DNA from: Pseudonocardia sp. ICBG1293
GTDB taxonomy: Bacteria; Actinomycetota; Actinomycetes; Mycobacteriales; Pseudonocardiaceae
Length of the DNA: 64,000 bases
Assembly (NCBI RefSeq): GCF_020131355.1
Contig: NZ_JAHLEL010000014.1
Coordinates: 372,001-436,000, forward strand
Direction: 5' to 3'
Shown: piece by piece, positions 9,050 to 16,043 of the stretch
How positions within the stretch are numbered: position 1 is the first letter of the stretch
How the letters are laid out: each line of letters begins with the position of its first letter
Notes under the pieces: model-generated
Seen by the model: the letters and a program-made list of their open reading frames with translations, nothing else
What the model was told of the DNA's origin: nothing
Databases searched by the model: none
Position numbers and translations under genes: made by a program

Positions 9050-9756
9050 GTGCCACACCGGGACTGCGCGGCGGCATCGAGCGTCGCGGGCTGCGCGACC
9101 ACGTCTACGAGCGCATCCTCGAGCTGCTGCTCTCCGGCGGTCTCGAGCCCGGCACCCGGCTGGGCATCGACACCATCGCCCGGGACCTGGACGTCTCCCC
9201 CACCCCGGTGCGCGAGGCCATGGTGCAGCTCGAACGGACCGGGCTGGTGACGCGGGAGGCCCTCAAGGGCTACCGGGTCGCGCCCCCGCTCGGCGCCGCA
9301 CAGCTCGCCGAGCTGTTCGACGCCCGGCTGATGCTGGAGACCACCGCCGCCCGGATGGCCGCCCCCGCCTCGGCGGCCCTGCTCGACGAGCTGGCCGCAG
9401 CCCACCGGCGGCACGCCGGGGCCGGGGAGCGGGTGGCCGACGCGCTCGCCCGGGGGCGGGTCGACCCCGCGCTGACCGCCGAATACTTCGCGGCCGACAC
9501 CCAGTTCCACGACGTCGTGCTGCACCACGCGGGCAACCGCTACCTGGCGCAGATGTCGGAGGCACTCGGCGCGCAGGTGCACCGGATGCGCCAGACGGCA
9601 CTGCGGGGCGTCCCCGACGTCGAGGAGGCCGTCGCCGAGCACGCCGCGGTCGTCGAGGCGTTCACCTCCGGCGGCGTCGACGAGCCGGTCGCCGCGCTGC
9701 GCCGGCACCTGGACAACGTGCGGGAACGTTCGCTGCGCCTCGAGCACGACGGCTGA
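9046..9756 (+). CDS. GntR-family regulator, FCD subfamily
   Basis: 236-aa repressor-type regulator. The N-terminal winged helix-turn-helix spans about residues 14-78 (LRDHVYERILELLLSGGLEPG, shown in part, then VSPTPVREAMVQLERTGLV). The C-terminal FCD ligand domain contains FDARLMLETTAARMA and metal-type His/Asp positions (D..FHDVVLHHAGN). The start ATG overlaps the upstream TIM-like gene as ATGA, so the regulator is co-expressed with its targets. Two copies of the palindrome TCCTATAGGA, before the kinase gene (6503) and before the isomerase gene (9798), are the likely binding sites. The effector is probably an intermediate of this pathway; that is inference. Confidence 0.9.
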   Translation: MSATPGLRGGIERRGLRDHVYERILELLLSGGLEPGTRLGIDTIARDLDVSPTPVREAMVQLERTGLVTREALKGYRVAPPLGAAQLAELFDARLMLETTAARMAAPASAALLDELAAAHRRHAGAGERVADALARGRVDPALTAEYFAADTQFHDVVLHHAGNRYLAQMSEALGAQVHRMRQTALRGVPDVEEAVAEHAAVVEAFTSGGVDEPVAALRRHLDNVRERSLRLEHDG

Positions 9757-9780
9757 CCCACCTCCGAGTCCTCGAAGGGG

Positions 9781-9811
9781 TTGAGTTCGCGCAGCAATCC
9801 TATAGGATCTA
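9781..9811 (+). promoter_or_regulatory. Promoter with palindromic operator, copy 2
   Basis: The operator AATCCTATAGGATCTA is at 9796-9811, with the 12-bp palindrome ATCCTATAGGAT at 9797-9808. A sigma-70-like promoter can be read across it: -35 TTGAGT at 9781-9786, 16-bp spacer, -10 TAGGAT at 9803-9808. The operator would cover the -10 element, which suits repression. It lies 32 bases before the start at 9844, the same spacing as copy 1. Confidence 0.72.
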
Positions 9812-9843
9812 TCCCACATCGCATGTGCACCGAAGGAGCCGCC

Positions 9844-10797
9844 ATGCCACCGCCCTCCCCTGCACCGACGGCGCAGAGCTGGCCGATCGCCGTCTGCATG
9901 CACGGGTTCGCCCCGGTCGGCCCGGACGGGGTCGCCCTGCACGACGCACCCACCGAACGCTGGGACGCGGTGTTCGCCGAGGTCGCCGCCCTGGGGTTCA
10001 GCGAGCTGGAGCTCGCCGACTCCCACATCCGCCCCGCCGACCTCGAGCCCACCCGCCGCGCCGAGCTGCTCTCGATCGCGGAGCAGCACGGCGTCGAGAT
10101 CATCTCGGTGCACGTGCAGCGTCAGAGTGTGCTCCAGCCGGGCCGCGAACAGCGCAACCTCGACTACGCCCACCGCACCATCGACGCCGCCGCGGAGATG
10201 GGCATGTCGGTGTTCTCCACCGGCCTGCACCACCCGTTCTCCGAGGCCCAGAAGAAGGCGCTGTGGTTCTGGACCGCACCGGGCTGGAAGGACCCCGACG
10301 ACGCGCGGACCCGCGCCACCGCCGTCACCCGGCTGCGCGAGCTGGGCGAGCACGCCGCCTCGGTCGGCCTGCCGATGGCCCTGGAGATGTACGAGGACAC
10401 CTACCTCGGCACCGCGGACTCCGCGGTGCAGCTCGTGCACGAGATCGGCCTGGACAACGTCGGGCTCAACCCCGACATCGGCAACCTGGTCCGGCTGCAC
10501 CGGCCGATCGAGGACTGGCGCGACATGCACGCCAAGACGCTGCCGTACGCGAAGTACTGGCACGTCAAGAACTACACCCGCGACGAGGCCGCGGACGGCT
10601 CGTGGTTCACCGCGACCCCGACCTCGATGGAGCTCGGGCTCATCAACTACCGCCAGGTGGTGCGCGACGCCGTCGAACTCGGCTTCCGCGGGCCGTTCCT
10701 GATGGAGCAGTACGGCGGCGACTCGCTCGGTGTCTGCGCCACCAACCGCGACTACCTGCGCGGCCTGCTCACCCTCCCCGGGAAGGAATCCGAATGA
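9844..10797 (+). CDS. Sugar phosphate isomerase/epimerase-like TIM-barrel enzyme
   Basis: 317-aa member of the AP-endonuclease-2-like TIM-barrel superfamily (xylose-isomerase-like). Visible metal-site candidates are Glu in LEMYEDTYLG, Asp in NPDIGNLV, His in YWHVKNYT and Glu in LMEQYGGDS. Related enzymes are isomerases, epimerases or decarboxylases of sugar acids, for example inosose isomerase or 3-oxo-isoapionate decarboxylase. Which applies is unknown. The start at 9844 is preferred over an upstream in-frame ATG (9781), because GGAG precedes it and the promoter/operator lies between them. The stop TGA sits in ATGA at 10794-10797, exactly where the IS110 element begins. Originally it probably overlapped the start of the next gene (iolG). 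Confidence 0.82.
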   Translation: MPPPSPAPTAQSWPIAVCMHGFAPVGPDGVALHDAPTERWDAVFAEVAALGFSELELADSHIRPADLEPTRRAELLSIAEQHGVEIISVHVQRQSVLQPGREQRNLDYAHRTIDAAAEMGMSVFSTGLHHPFSEAQKKALWFWTAPGWKDPDDARTRATAVTRLRELGEHAASVGLPMALEMYEDTYLGTADSAVQLVHEIGLDNVGLNPDIGNLVRLHRPIEDWRDMHAKTLPYAKYWHVKNYTRDEAADGSWFTATPTSMELGLINYRQVVRDAVELGFRGPFLMEQYGGDSLGVCATNRDYLRGLLTLPGKESE

Positions 10798-10802
10798 TGG
10801 TG

Positions 10803-12050
10803 TCAAGCCGCGGTAGCGGGTTGTGGTGCGGTGATGGTGAACATTCTCCGGTCACGCAGCAGGGCCCACAGGACGTCGACCAGGCGTCGGGCCAGGGCGA
10901 GCAGAGCTTGGGTGTGCAGCATTCTTTCGCTGCGTTTGCGCTGGTAAAAGGCCCGGGACGGGCCGTTGACCTTGAGGCTGGACAGCGCGGCCATGTAGAA
11001 CACTCGCCGCAGGCGGCGGTTGTAGCGTCGTGGGCGGCGCAGGTTCCCGCTGATCCGGCCGGAGTCCTGGGGCACTGGGACGAGGCCGGCGTAGGAGGCC
11101 AGCCGTCCCGAGCTGGCGAAGCCACCCAGCTCGGAGCCGACATCAGCGCCGATACTGCTGCTGACACCGCCGTTGGTGGCGGTGAGGAATTCCGCGCCCA
11201 GAATGGGGCCGAGTCCGGGCAGCGACTCGATGATCGCCGCGTCCGGGTGGGTGCGGAACACGGTGGTGATCAGCTTGTCGGTGTCTTTGATCTCCCGGTC
11301 GAGCTCCAACAGCCGCCGGGCCAGGCCGGCGACAAGGACCGCGGTCCGCGTCTCGCTGGGCAGGGTCACGGTCTGGGCGTGGGCTGCGGCGACCGCGGTG
11401 GCCGCCATCGTGGGGATGCCTGGTGCCCATGCCCGGTGGGCGTGCAGATACTCGATCACTCCGGCTGTGTCCGCGTCTCGGAGCGCCTGCGGTGTCTGGA
11501 ACCCGGTGACCAGCACCAGAGCGCTGCGGGTGGAGTAGTCGAAGGCCGCCTCGAGACCGGGAAAGATCGACCCGAGCAGGTCACGCAGCCGGTTGACCCC
11601 GCGTACCCAGTCAGCCATCAGGTCCTCGCGGTGGGCCACGAGCCGACGCAGCTCAGCAGTGGTCTCGTCAGTGGCGGTAACCACGGTGAGGTCGGCGCCG
11701 GACATGCGGGCGGTGTCGGCGATGACCTTTGCGTCGCGGGCGTCGGTCTTGGCCTCCCCACGGAACACGCCGCTCATCCGGTTGACGACCCGCCCGGGAA
11801 CGTAGACCACCCGCTGGTCGGCTGCGGTGAGGACGACCTGCAACAGCGCGGCATAGCTGTTGGTCAGATCGATCGCCCACCGCACGTCCTCGGCCGCGGC
11901 GGACGCCCGATCGAGCAGAGCTTCGATCGCGGCCTGGTCGTTGCCGACCTTGCGGGAGAACACAACCTTGCCCTCGGCATCGACAGCGCAGGCGTGGTGG
12001 GTCCTTTTCCCGACGTCGATCCCGATCCAGACCACTGCTCGTCGCGCCAC
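10803..12050 (-). CDS. IS110-family transposase (DEDD recombinase)
   Basis: 415-aa RNA-guided-type recombinase. The N-terminal RuvC-like DEDD domain starts WIGIDVGKRTHHACAVD, with further acidic residues in WAIDLTNSYA and KTDARDAKVIAD. The C-terminal Tnp_20 domain includes LPGLGPILGAEFL and the region of the catalytic serine (FASSGRLASYAGLVP). I chose GTG 12050 because AGGAG lies 7 bases upstream; TTG 12089 would give a longer form without a good ribosome site. The stop codon lies in the element's last bases. The gene is antisense to the surrounding polyol operon. It appears intact, so the element may still be active. Confidence 0.92.
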   Translation of the reverse strand: MARRAVVWIGIDVGKRTHHACAVDAEGKVVFSRKVGNDQAAIEALLDRASAAAEDVRWAIDLTNSYAALLQVVLTAADQRVVYVPGRVVNRMSGVFRGEAKTDARDAKVIADTARMSGADLTVVTATDETTAELRRLVAHREDLMADWVRGVNRLRDLLGSIFPGLEAAFDYSTRSALVLVTGFQTPQALRDADTAGVIEYLHAHRAWAPGIPTMAATAVAAAHAQTVTLPSETRTAVLVAGLARRLLELDREIKDTDKLITTVFRTHPDAAIIESLPGLGPILGAEFLTATNGGVSSSIGADVGSELGGFASSGRLASYAGLVPVPQDSGRISGNLRRPRRYNRRLRRVFYMAALSSLKVNGPSRAFYQRKRSERMLHTQALLALARRLVDVLWALLRDRRMFTITAPQPATAA

Positions 12051-12059
12051 GAACAAACT

Positions 12060-12253
12060 CCTGTTGTTGCAGTTCACGCCCGTGGACAACCCGCCATCAG
12101 GTCCCTAATCAGCGACGGTTCGCATCAGATCCGAATCAGTGGCCAGGCCTGTCCAGAACGACGGGGCGGCCATTCCTTCCGAGCCACCGAAGCGGCAACA
12201 GCTCATCAGCCACACCCCGTCGTCCCGGGCATCCGGGGCATCAACCCCGAACA
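12060..12253 (-). ncRNA. Candidate bridge RNA in the IS110 leader
   Basis: The 190-nt stretch between the expected transcription start of the circle-junction promoter (-10 at 12260-12265) and the transposase ribosome site has no convincing ORF. It contains several GC-rich inverted segments on the minus strand (for example CCCCGGATGCCCGGG and GGCCGCCCCG). In the IS110 group the bridge RNA, which pairs with target and donor DNA, is transcribed from exactly this position. The guide loops were not resolved by eye. Limits are approximate, and the assignment rests on position and family knowledge. Confidence 0.55.
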
Positions 12254-12275
12254 CCTGCGACCTTAGGGACACCTC

Positions 12276-13277
12276 ATGAGGATCGGACTCATCGGCCTCG
12301 GCCGGATCGGCGCGTTCCACGCGCGGACCCTGTCCGGGCTGGACACCGTCGACACCCTGGTCGTCACCGACGCCCGCCCGGACGTCTCCGACGCCGTCGC
12401 CGCGCAGGTCGGCGCCCGCACCACGGGCTCACCGGAGGAGCTGCTCGCCGCCGGCATCGACGGGGTCGTCATCGCCGCCGCCACCCCGGCGCACCCGGAG
12501 CTGCTGCTCGCCGCGGTCGAGGCCGGGCTGCCGGTGTTCTGCGAGAAGCCGCTGGCCGGCCGGATCGACGACGCCGTCGCGCTCGCCGCCAAGCTGGCCG
12601 GGCGCGACGAGCGGGTCCAGATCGGCTACCCACGCCGCTTCGACGCCGGCTACGCCGCCGCGCGGGCCGCCGTCGCGGGCGGTGAGCTGGGCCGGCTGCA
12701 CACCGTGCGGGCCACCACCCTGGACCCCGCCCCGCCGCCCGCCGAGTACCTGCGCGTCTCCGGCGGGATCTTCCGCGACTGCTCGGTGCACGACTTCGAC
12801 GCCATCCGCTGGGTCACCGGCCGCGAGGTCGTCGAGGTGTACGCCACCGGCGACACGCACGGCGACCCGGTGTTCGCCGAGATCGGCGACGTCTCGACCT
12901 CCCAGGCGGTCCTGACCCTCGACGACGGCAGCCACGCCGTGGTCTCGAACTCCCGCTACAACCCGCGCGGCTACGACGTGCGCCTGGAGCTGCACGGCGA
13001 CGCCGACTCGGTCGCCGTCGGCCTCGACGCCGGGCTGCCGCTGCGCTCGGTCGAGCGGGGGGTCGCCTTCCCCGGCGGCACCCCGCACGCGTTCTTCATG
13101 GACCGGCTCGCCCCCGCCTTCCGGGCGGAGCTGACCGCGTTCACCGAGCTCGTCGCCGGGACGCGGCCCTCGCCGTGCACCGTCGCCGACGCCATGGCCG
13201 CCGGCTGGATCGCCGAGGCCGCCACCACGTCACTGCGGTCCCGGCGCCCCGTGCGCCTCGAGGAGGTAGTCCGATGA
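12276..13277 (+). CDS. iolG: Inositol 2-dehydrogenase (Gfo/Idh/MocA family)
   Basis: 333-aa NAD-dependent dehydrogenase. The Rossmann motif is GLGRIGAFHARTL (about residues 6-18), followed by the family CEKPLAGR motif (about 90) and the catalytic-region FRDCSVHDFDAIRWVTG, holding the Asp/His pair typical of inositol dehydrogenases. It would oxidise myo-inositol to scyllo-inosose, the first step of inositol use; other polyols are possible. The gene is followed with a 4-base overlap by an iolE-like gene. Its own start ATG lies in the ATGA that abuts the IS110 left end, so it no longer has its original upstream sequence and its expression may have changed. Confidence 0.85.
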   Translation: MRIGLIGLGRIGAFHARTLSGLDTVDTLVVTDARPDVSDAVAAQVGARTTGSPEELLAAGIDGVVIAAATPAHPELLLAAVEAGLPVFCEKPLAGRIDDAVALAAKLAGRDERVQIGYPRRFDAGYAAARAAVAGGELGRLHTVRATTLDPAPPPAEYLRVSGGIFRDCSVHDFDAIRWVTGREVVEVYATGDTHGDPVFAEIGDVSTSQAVLTLDDGSHAVVSNSRYNPRGYDVRLELHGDADSVAVGLDAGLPLRSVERGVAFPGGTPHAFFMDRLAPAFRAELTAFTELVAGTRPSPCTVADAMAAGWIAEAATTSLRSRRPVRLEEVVR

Positions 13278-14155
13278 ACGCTCCCACCGGTCCCCGGATC
13301 GCCGGCGCCCCGATCTCCTGGGGCGTCTGCGAGGTCCCCGGCTGGGGCTTCCAGCTCGACCCGGAGCGCGTGCTCACCGAGATGCGCGAGGTCGGGCTGT
13401 CGGCCACCGAGTTCGGCCCGGACGGCTTCCTGCCCGACGCGCCCGCCGCCAAGGCCGCGACGCTGCAGCACCACGGCCTGTCCGCGGTCGGCGGGTTCAC
13501 CCCGACCCTGCTGCACGTGCCCGGACACGACCCGCTGCCCGGCGTCGAGGCGCTGCTCGCCGGCTACGACGCCGCGCACGCCGGCACCCTGGTGCTGTCC
13601 GCCGACTCGGGCGGCACCGGCTACGACTCGCGCCCCGAGCTCGACGGCGCGGGCTGGGCGCTGCTGCTGTCCCACCTGGACCGGATCGCGGAGTACGCCG
13701 CGACCCGCGGCGTCGTCGCCGTGCTGCACCCGCACGTCGGGACGATGGTCGAGACCGGCGACGACGTCGCGCGCGTCCTGGAGGGCTCGTCGATCGCGCT
13801 GTGCCTGGACACCGGGCACCTGCTCATCGGCGGCACCGACCCGGCCGAGCTGACCCGCCGGGCCCCCGAGCGGGTCGCGCACACCCACCTCAAGGACGTC
13901 GACCTCGGCCTGGCCCGCCAGGTGCAGGACGGCCGCCTGACCTACACCGAGGCCGTGGGCGCGGGCATGTACCGCCCGCTCGGCGAGGGCGACGTCGACC
14001 TCGAGGGCGTGCTCACCACCCTCGACGCCCACGGCTACGACGGCTGGCACGTCCTGGAGCAGGACACGATCCTGCACGGCCCGCCCACCGGCGACGGCCC
14101 CGCGGGCGACGTGCACACCAGCGTGCAGAACCTGCGCAAGGCCCTCGGCCGCTGA
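13274..14155 (+). CDS. iolE: Inosose dehydratase-like TIM-barrel protein
   Basis: 293-aa xylose-isomerase-like TIM-barrel protein starting at the ATG inside ATGA with iolG. The N-terminus (AGAPISWGVCEVPGWGFQL) is that of actinobacterial IolE-type proteins. Metal-site candidates are Glu in EFGPDGF, His in VLHPHVGTM, Asp in CLDTGHLLIGG, His in HTHLKDVD and Glu in VLEQD. IolE removes water from 2-keto-myo-inositol to give 3D-trihydroxycyclohexane-dione, the substrate of IolD. It ends 29 bp before the convergent regulator gene. Isomerase or epimerase activity on another sugar cannot be excluded. Confidence 0.83.
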   Translation: MNAPTGPRIAGAPISWGVCEVPGWGFQLDPERVLTEMREVGLSATEFGPDGFLPDAPAAKAATLQHHGLSAVGGFTPTLLHVPGHDPLPGVEALLAGYDAAHAGTLVLSADSGGTGYDSRPELDGAGWALLLSHLDRIAEYAATRGVVAVLHPHVGTMVETGDDVARVLEGSSIALCLDTGHLLIGGTDPAELTRRAPERVAHTHLKDVDLGLARQVQDGRLTYTEAVGAGMYRPLGEGDVDLEGVLTTLDAHGYDGWHVLEQDTILHGPPTGDGPAGDVHTSVQNLRKALGR

Positions 14156-14184
14156 GACCGGCCGGGGCACCGCACGGTCCGTAC

Positions 14185-14937
14185 TCAGACCACCAGGGAG
14201 GTCTGCACGGTGTAGCGGTCGGCGCGGTACAGGTGCCGCCCGACCTCGACCAGCGCGCCCGCGTCGTCGTAGACGATCAGCTCGGCGGTGACGCACGCCA
14301 GCGGGCGGGGCTGCTCCAGCAGTCCCGCCTCCTCGGCATCCGCCAGGCGGGCCCCGATCGTCTGGTGCGCGATGGCGATCTGGGCGCCCTGCTCGCGGAG
14401 CAGGTCGTAGAGGCTGCGCCCGGCCAGCGCGGCGTCGTCGAGCTCGAAGCGCGCGGGCACGTAGTTGGTCATGATCGCCAACGGCTCCCCGTCGGCCCAG
14501 CGCAACCGGCGGAGAAGGTGCAGCGGGGTGTCCGGGGCCATCACGTCGCCGAGGTCGATGCCCGCCGCCGACGGCGTGGTGGTGTCGTGCGTGAGCAGCC
14601 GGGTGTCGGGCTCGCGCCCGCCCGAGGCGAGGTCGCTGTAGAGGCTGGTCAGGCGGGCGTCGCGGTGGATGGCCGGGCGCACCACCTGGGTCCCGAGACC
14701 GCGGCGGCGCACCAGCAGCCCCTTGCGGACGAGCTCCTGGATCGCCTGGCGCGCGGTCGGCCGGGCCAGCCCGAGTCGTTCGGTGAGCGAGAGCTCGTTC
14801 TCCAGCCGGTCGCCGGGACGGAGGGCTCCGTTGTCGATCGCGGCCTCGATGGCCTGCGAGAGCTGGTGGTACAGCGGCACCGGACTCGTCCGGTCGAGAC
14901 GGACGTCGACCTGGACGGCGTCGGAGCGGGTAGCCAT
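14185..14937 (-). CDS. GntR-family regulator, UTRA (HutC) subfamily
   Basis: 250-aa regulator. The N-terminal winged helix has PLYHQLSQAIEAAI, then LARPTARQAIQELVRKGL (about residues 20-80). The C-terminal UTRA ligand domain includes LRRLRWADGEPLAIMTNYVP and ends ADRYTVQTSLVV. Divergent from iolC with a 134-bp spacer that contains a candidate operator directly upstream of the iolC promoter. It is thus the probable repressor of the inositol operon, released by an inositol metabolite. The ATG at 14937 gives the normal family N-terminus. The open frame upstream of it runs into the iolC promoter and was not used. Confidence 0.9.
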   Translation of the reverse strand: MATRSDAVQVDVRLDRTSPVPLYHQLSQAIEAAIDNGALRPGDRLENELSLTERLGLARPTARQAIQELVRKGLLVRRRGLGTQVVRPAIHRDARLTSLYSDLASGGREPDTRLLTHDTTTPSAAGIDLGDVMAPDTPLHLLRRLRWADGEPLAIMTNYVPARFELDDAALAGRSLYDLLREQGAQIAIAHQTIGARLADAEEAGLLEQPRPLACVTAELIVYDDAGALVEVGRHLYRADRYTVQTSLVV

Positions 14938-14965
14938 GTCCACCACTCTACCGGCCCAGGTTCGC

Positions 14966-15018
14966 TTGTCCTTATGTCTGTACAAACTGTTGACCGCGGG
15001 CGCGGGGCCGCCTACCGT
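14966..15018 (+). promoter_or_regulatory. iolC promoter and candidate GntR operator
   Basis: A good sigma-70-like promoter: -35 TTGACC (14990-14995), 17-bp spacer, -10 TACCGT (15013-15018). Just upstream is TTGTCCTTATGTCTGTACAA (14966-14985), in which TTGT and ACAA form the ends of an inverted repeat and TGTC occurs twice in direct order. This is AT-rich compared with its surroundings and is the likely site for the divergent UTRA regulator. The -10 of the regulator gene may be TAGAGT on the minus strand (14945-14950). Confidence 0.68.
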
Positions 15019-15071
15019 TCTCCCCGTCGCCCGTTCCGCCGCACACCGCCCACGAGAGGTCACCGAGGACC

Positions 15072-16043
15072 ATGAACGCCCCCGCTGAGATCCTCACCTT
15101 CGGCCGCGCCGGGGTGGACATCTATCCGCTGCAGGTCGGCGTCGGCCTGGAGGACGTCGTCTCGTTCGGCAAGTTCCTCGGTGGCACCACGGCCAACGTC
15201 GCGGTGGCGGCGGCCCGGCTCGGCCGGCGCGCCGCGATCGTCACCGGCGTGGGCGACGACCCGTTCGGTCGCTACGTGCGCCGTGAGCTGAACCGGCTGG
15301 GGGTGGACGACCGGCACGTCGTGACGAGCTCCGAGTTCCCGACACCGGTGACGTTCTGCGAGATCTTCCCACCGGACGACTTCCCGCTCTACTTCTACCG
15401 CAGGCCCTCCGCCCCGGACCTGCAGGTCTCCCCCGCCGACCTGGACCTCGACGCGATCGCCGACGCCGGCCTGTTCTGGCTGAGCGTGTCCGGGCTGTCC
15501 GAGGAACCCTCGCGCGCGGCGCACCACGAGGCGCTCGCCGCCCGGGCCCCCGGTAGCGGGCCGACGGTGCTCGACCTGGACTACCGGCCGATGTTCTGGG
15601 AGTCCCCCGCGGCCGCGACCGAGCAGGTGCAGAAGGTGCTCGGCCAGGTCACCGTCGCCGTCGGCAACAGCGAGGAGTGCGCGGTCGCGGTCGGTGAGAC
15701 CGACCCGGAGCGGGCCGCCGACGCGCTGCTCGACGCCGGCGTCGAGCTGGCGATCGTCAAGCAGGGCCCGAAGGGGGTGCTCGCGCGGTCGCGCACCGAG
15801 CGTGTGGTGAGCCCCCCGATCCCGATCACCCCCGTGAACGGCCTCGGTGCCGGCGACAGCTTCGGCGGCTCGCTCGCCCACGGCCTGCTCGCCGGGTGGC
15901 CGCTGGAGACGGTGCTGGCCCGGGCGAACGCGGCGGGCGCGATCGTCGCGTCCCGTCTGGAGTGCTCCACCGCCATGCCCACCGCCGCGGAGATCGACGT
16001 CCTGCTCGCCGGCGGGGACCCGAACCGGAAGGAGGCGTCGTGA
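15072..16043 (+). CDS. iolC: 5-dehydro-2-deoxygluconokinase
   Basis: PfkB/ribokinase-family kinase of 323 aa that phosphorylates 5-dehydro-2-deoxy-gluconate in inositol breakdown. The family glycine-rich region (FGKFLGGTTANVAVAAARLG, at about 34-53) and the C-terminal anion-hole/catalytic motif GLGAGDSFGGS with its Asp (about residue 260) are intact. First gene of a six- to eight-gene rightward operon. The start follows GAGGTCACCGAGGACC. It overlaps the next gene as GTGA. Sugar specificity rests mainly on context (iolB, iolD and iolA downstream). Confidence 0.92.
   Translation: MNAPAEILTFGRAGVDIYPLQVGVGLEDVVSFGKFLGGTTANVAVAAARLGRRAAIVTGVGDDPFGRYVRRELNRLGVDDRHVVTSSEFPTPVTFCEIFPPDDFPLYFYRRPSAPDLQVSPADLDLDAIADAGLFWLSVSGLSEEPSRAAHHEALAARAPGSGPTVLDLDYRPMFWESPAAATEQVQKVLGQVTVAVGNSEECAVAVGETDPERAADALLDAGVELAIVKQGPKGVLARSRTERVVSPPIPITPVNGLGAGDSFGGSLAHGLLAGWPLETVLARANAAGAIVASRLECSTAMPTAAEIDVLLAGGDPNRKEAS

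Larger units (their letters stand above)
10798..12275 (-). mobile_element. IS110-family insertion sequence (complete)
   Basis: About 1.48 kb. The transposase reads leftward, so the element's left end (LE) is at 12275 and its right end (RE) at 10798. The ends carry short inverted sequences GGTGTC (10799-10804) and GACACC (12269-12274). ATGA is present on both flanks (10794-10797 and 12276-12279), so the unoccupied site had a single ATGA. A long untranslated stretch (12051-12275) precedes the transposase, while only 5 bases follow its stop. This is the layout of the IS110 group, in which the LE-side leader encodes the bridge RNA. Joining RE to LE gives a promoter-like sequence (see findings). 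Confidence 0.9.

Noticed and set aside
12100..12135. 8-base match ATTCGGAT between the IS110 leader RNA and the flank TCATTCGGATTCC
   Set aside because: Such a match is not rare by chance over 190 nt, and its orientation is not the one expected for a right-target guide. I do not claim it as a guide loop.
12105..12320. 71-aa ORF across the IS110 left end
   Set aside because: It crosses the IS boundary into iolG on the opposite strand and has no similarity to known proteins. The position fits a bridge RNA leader.
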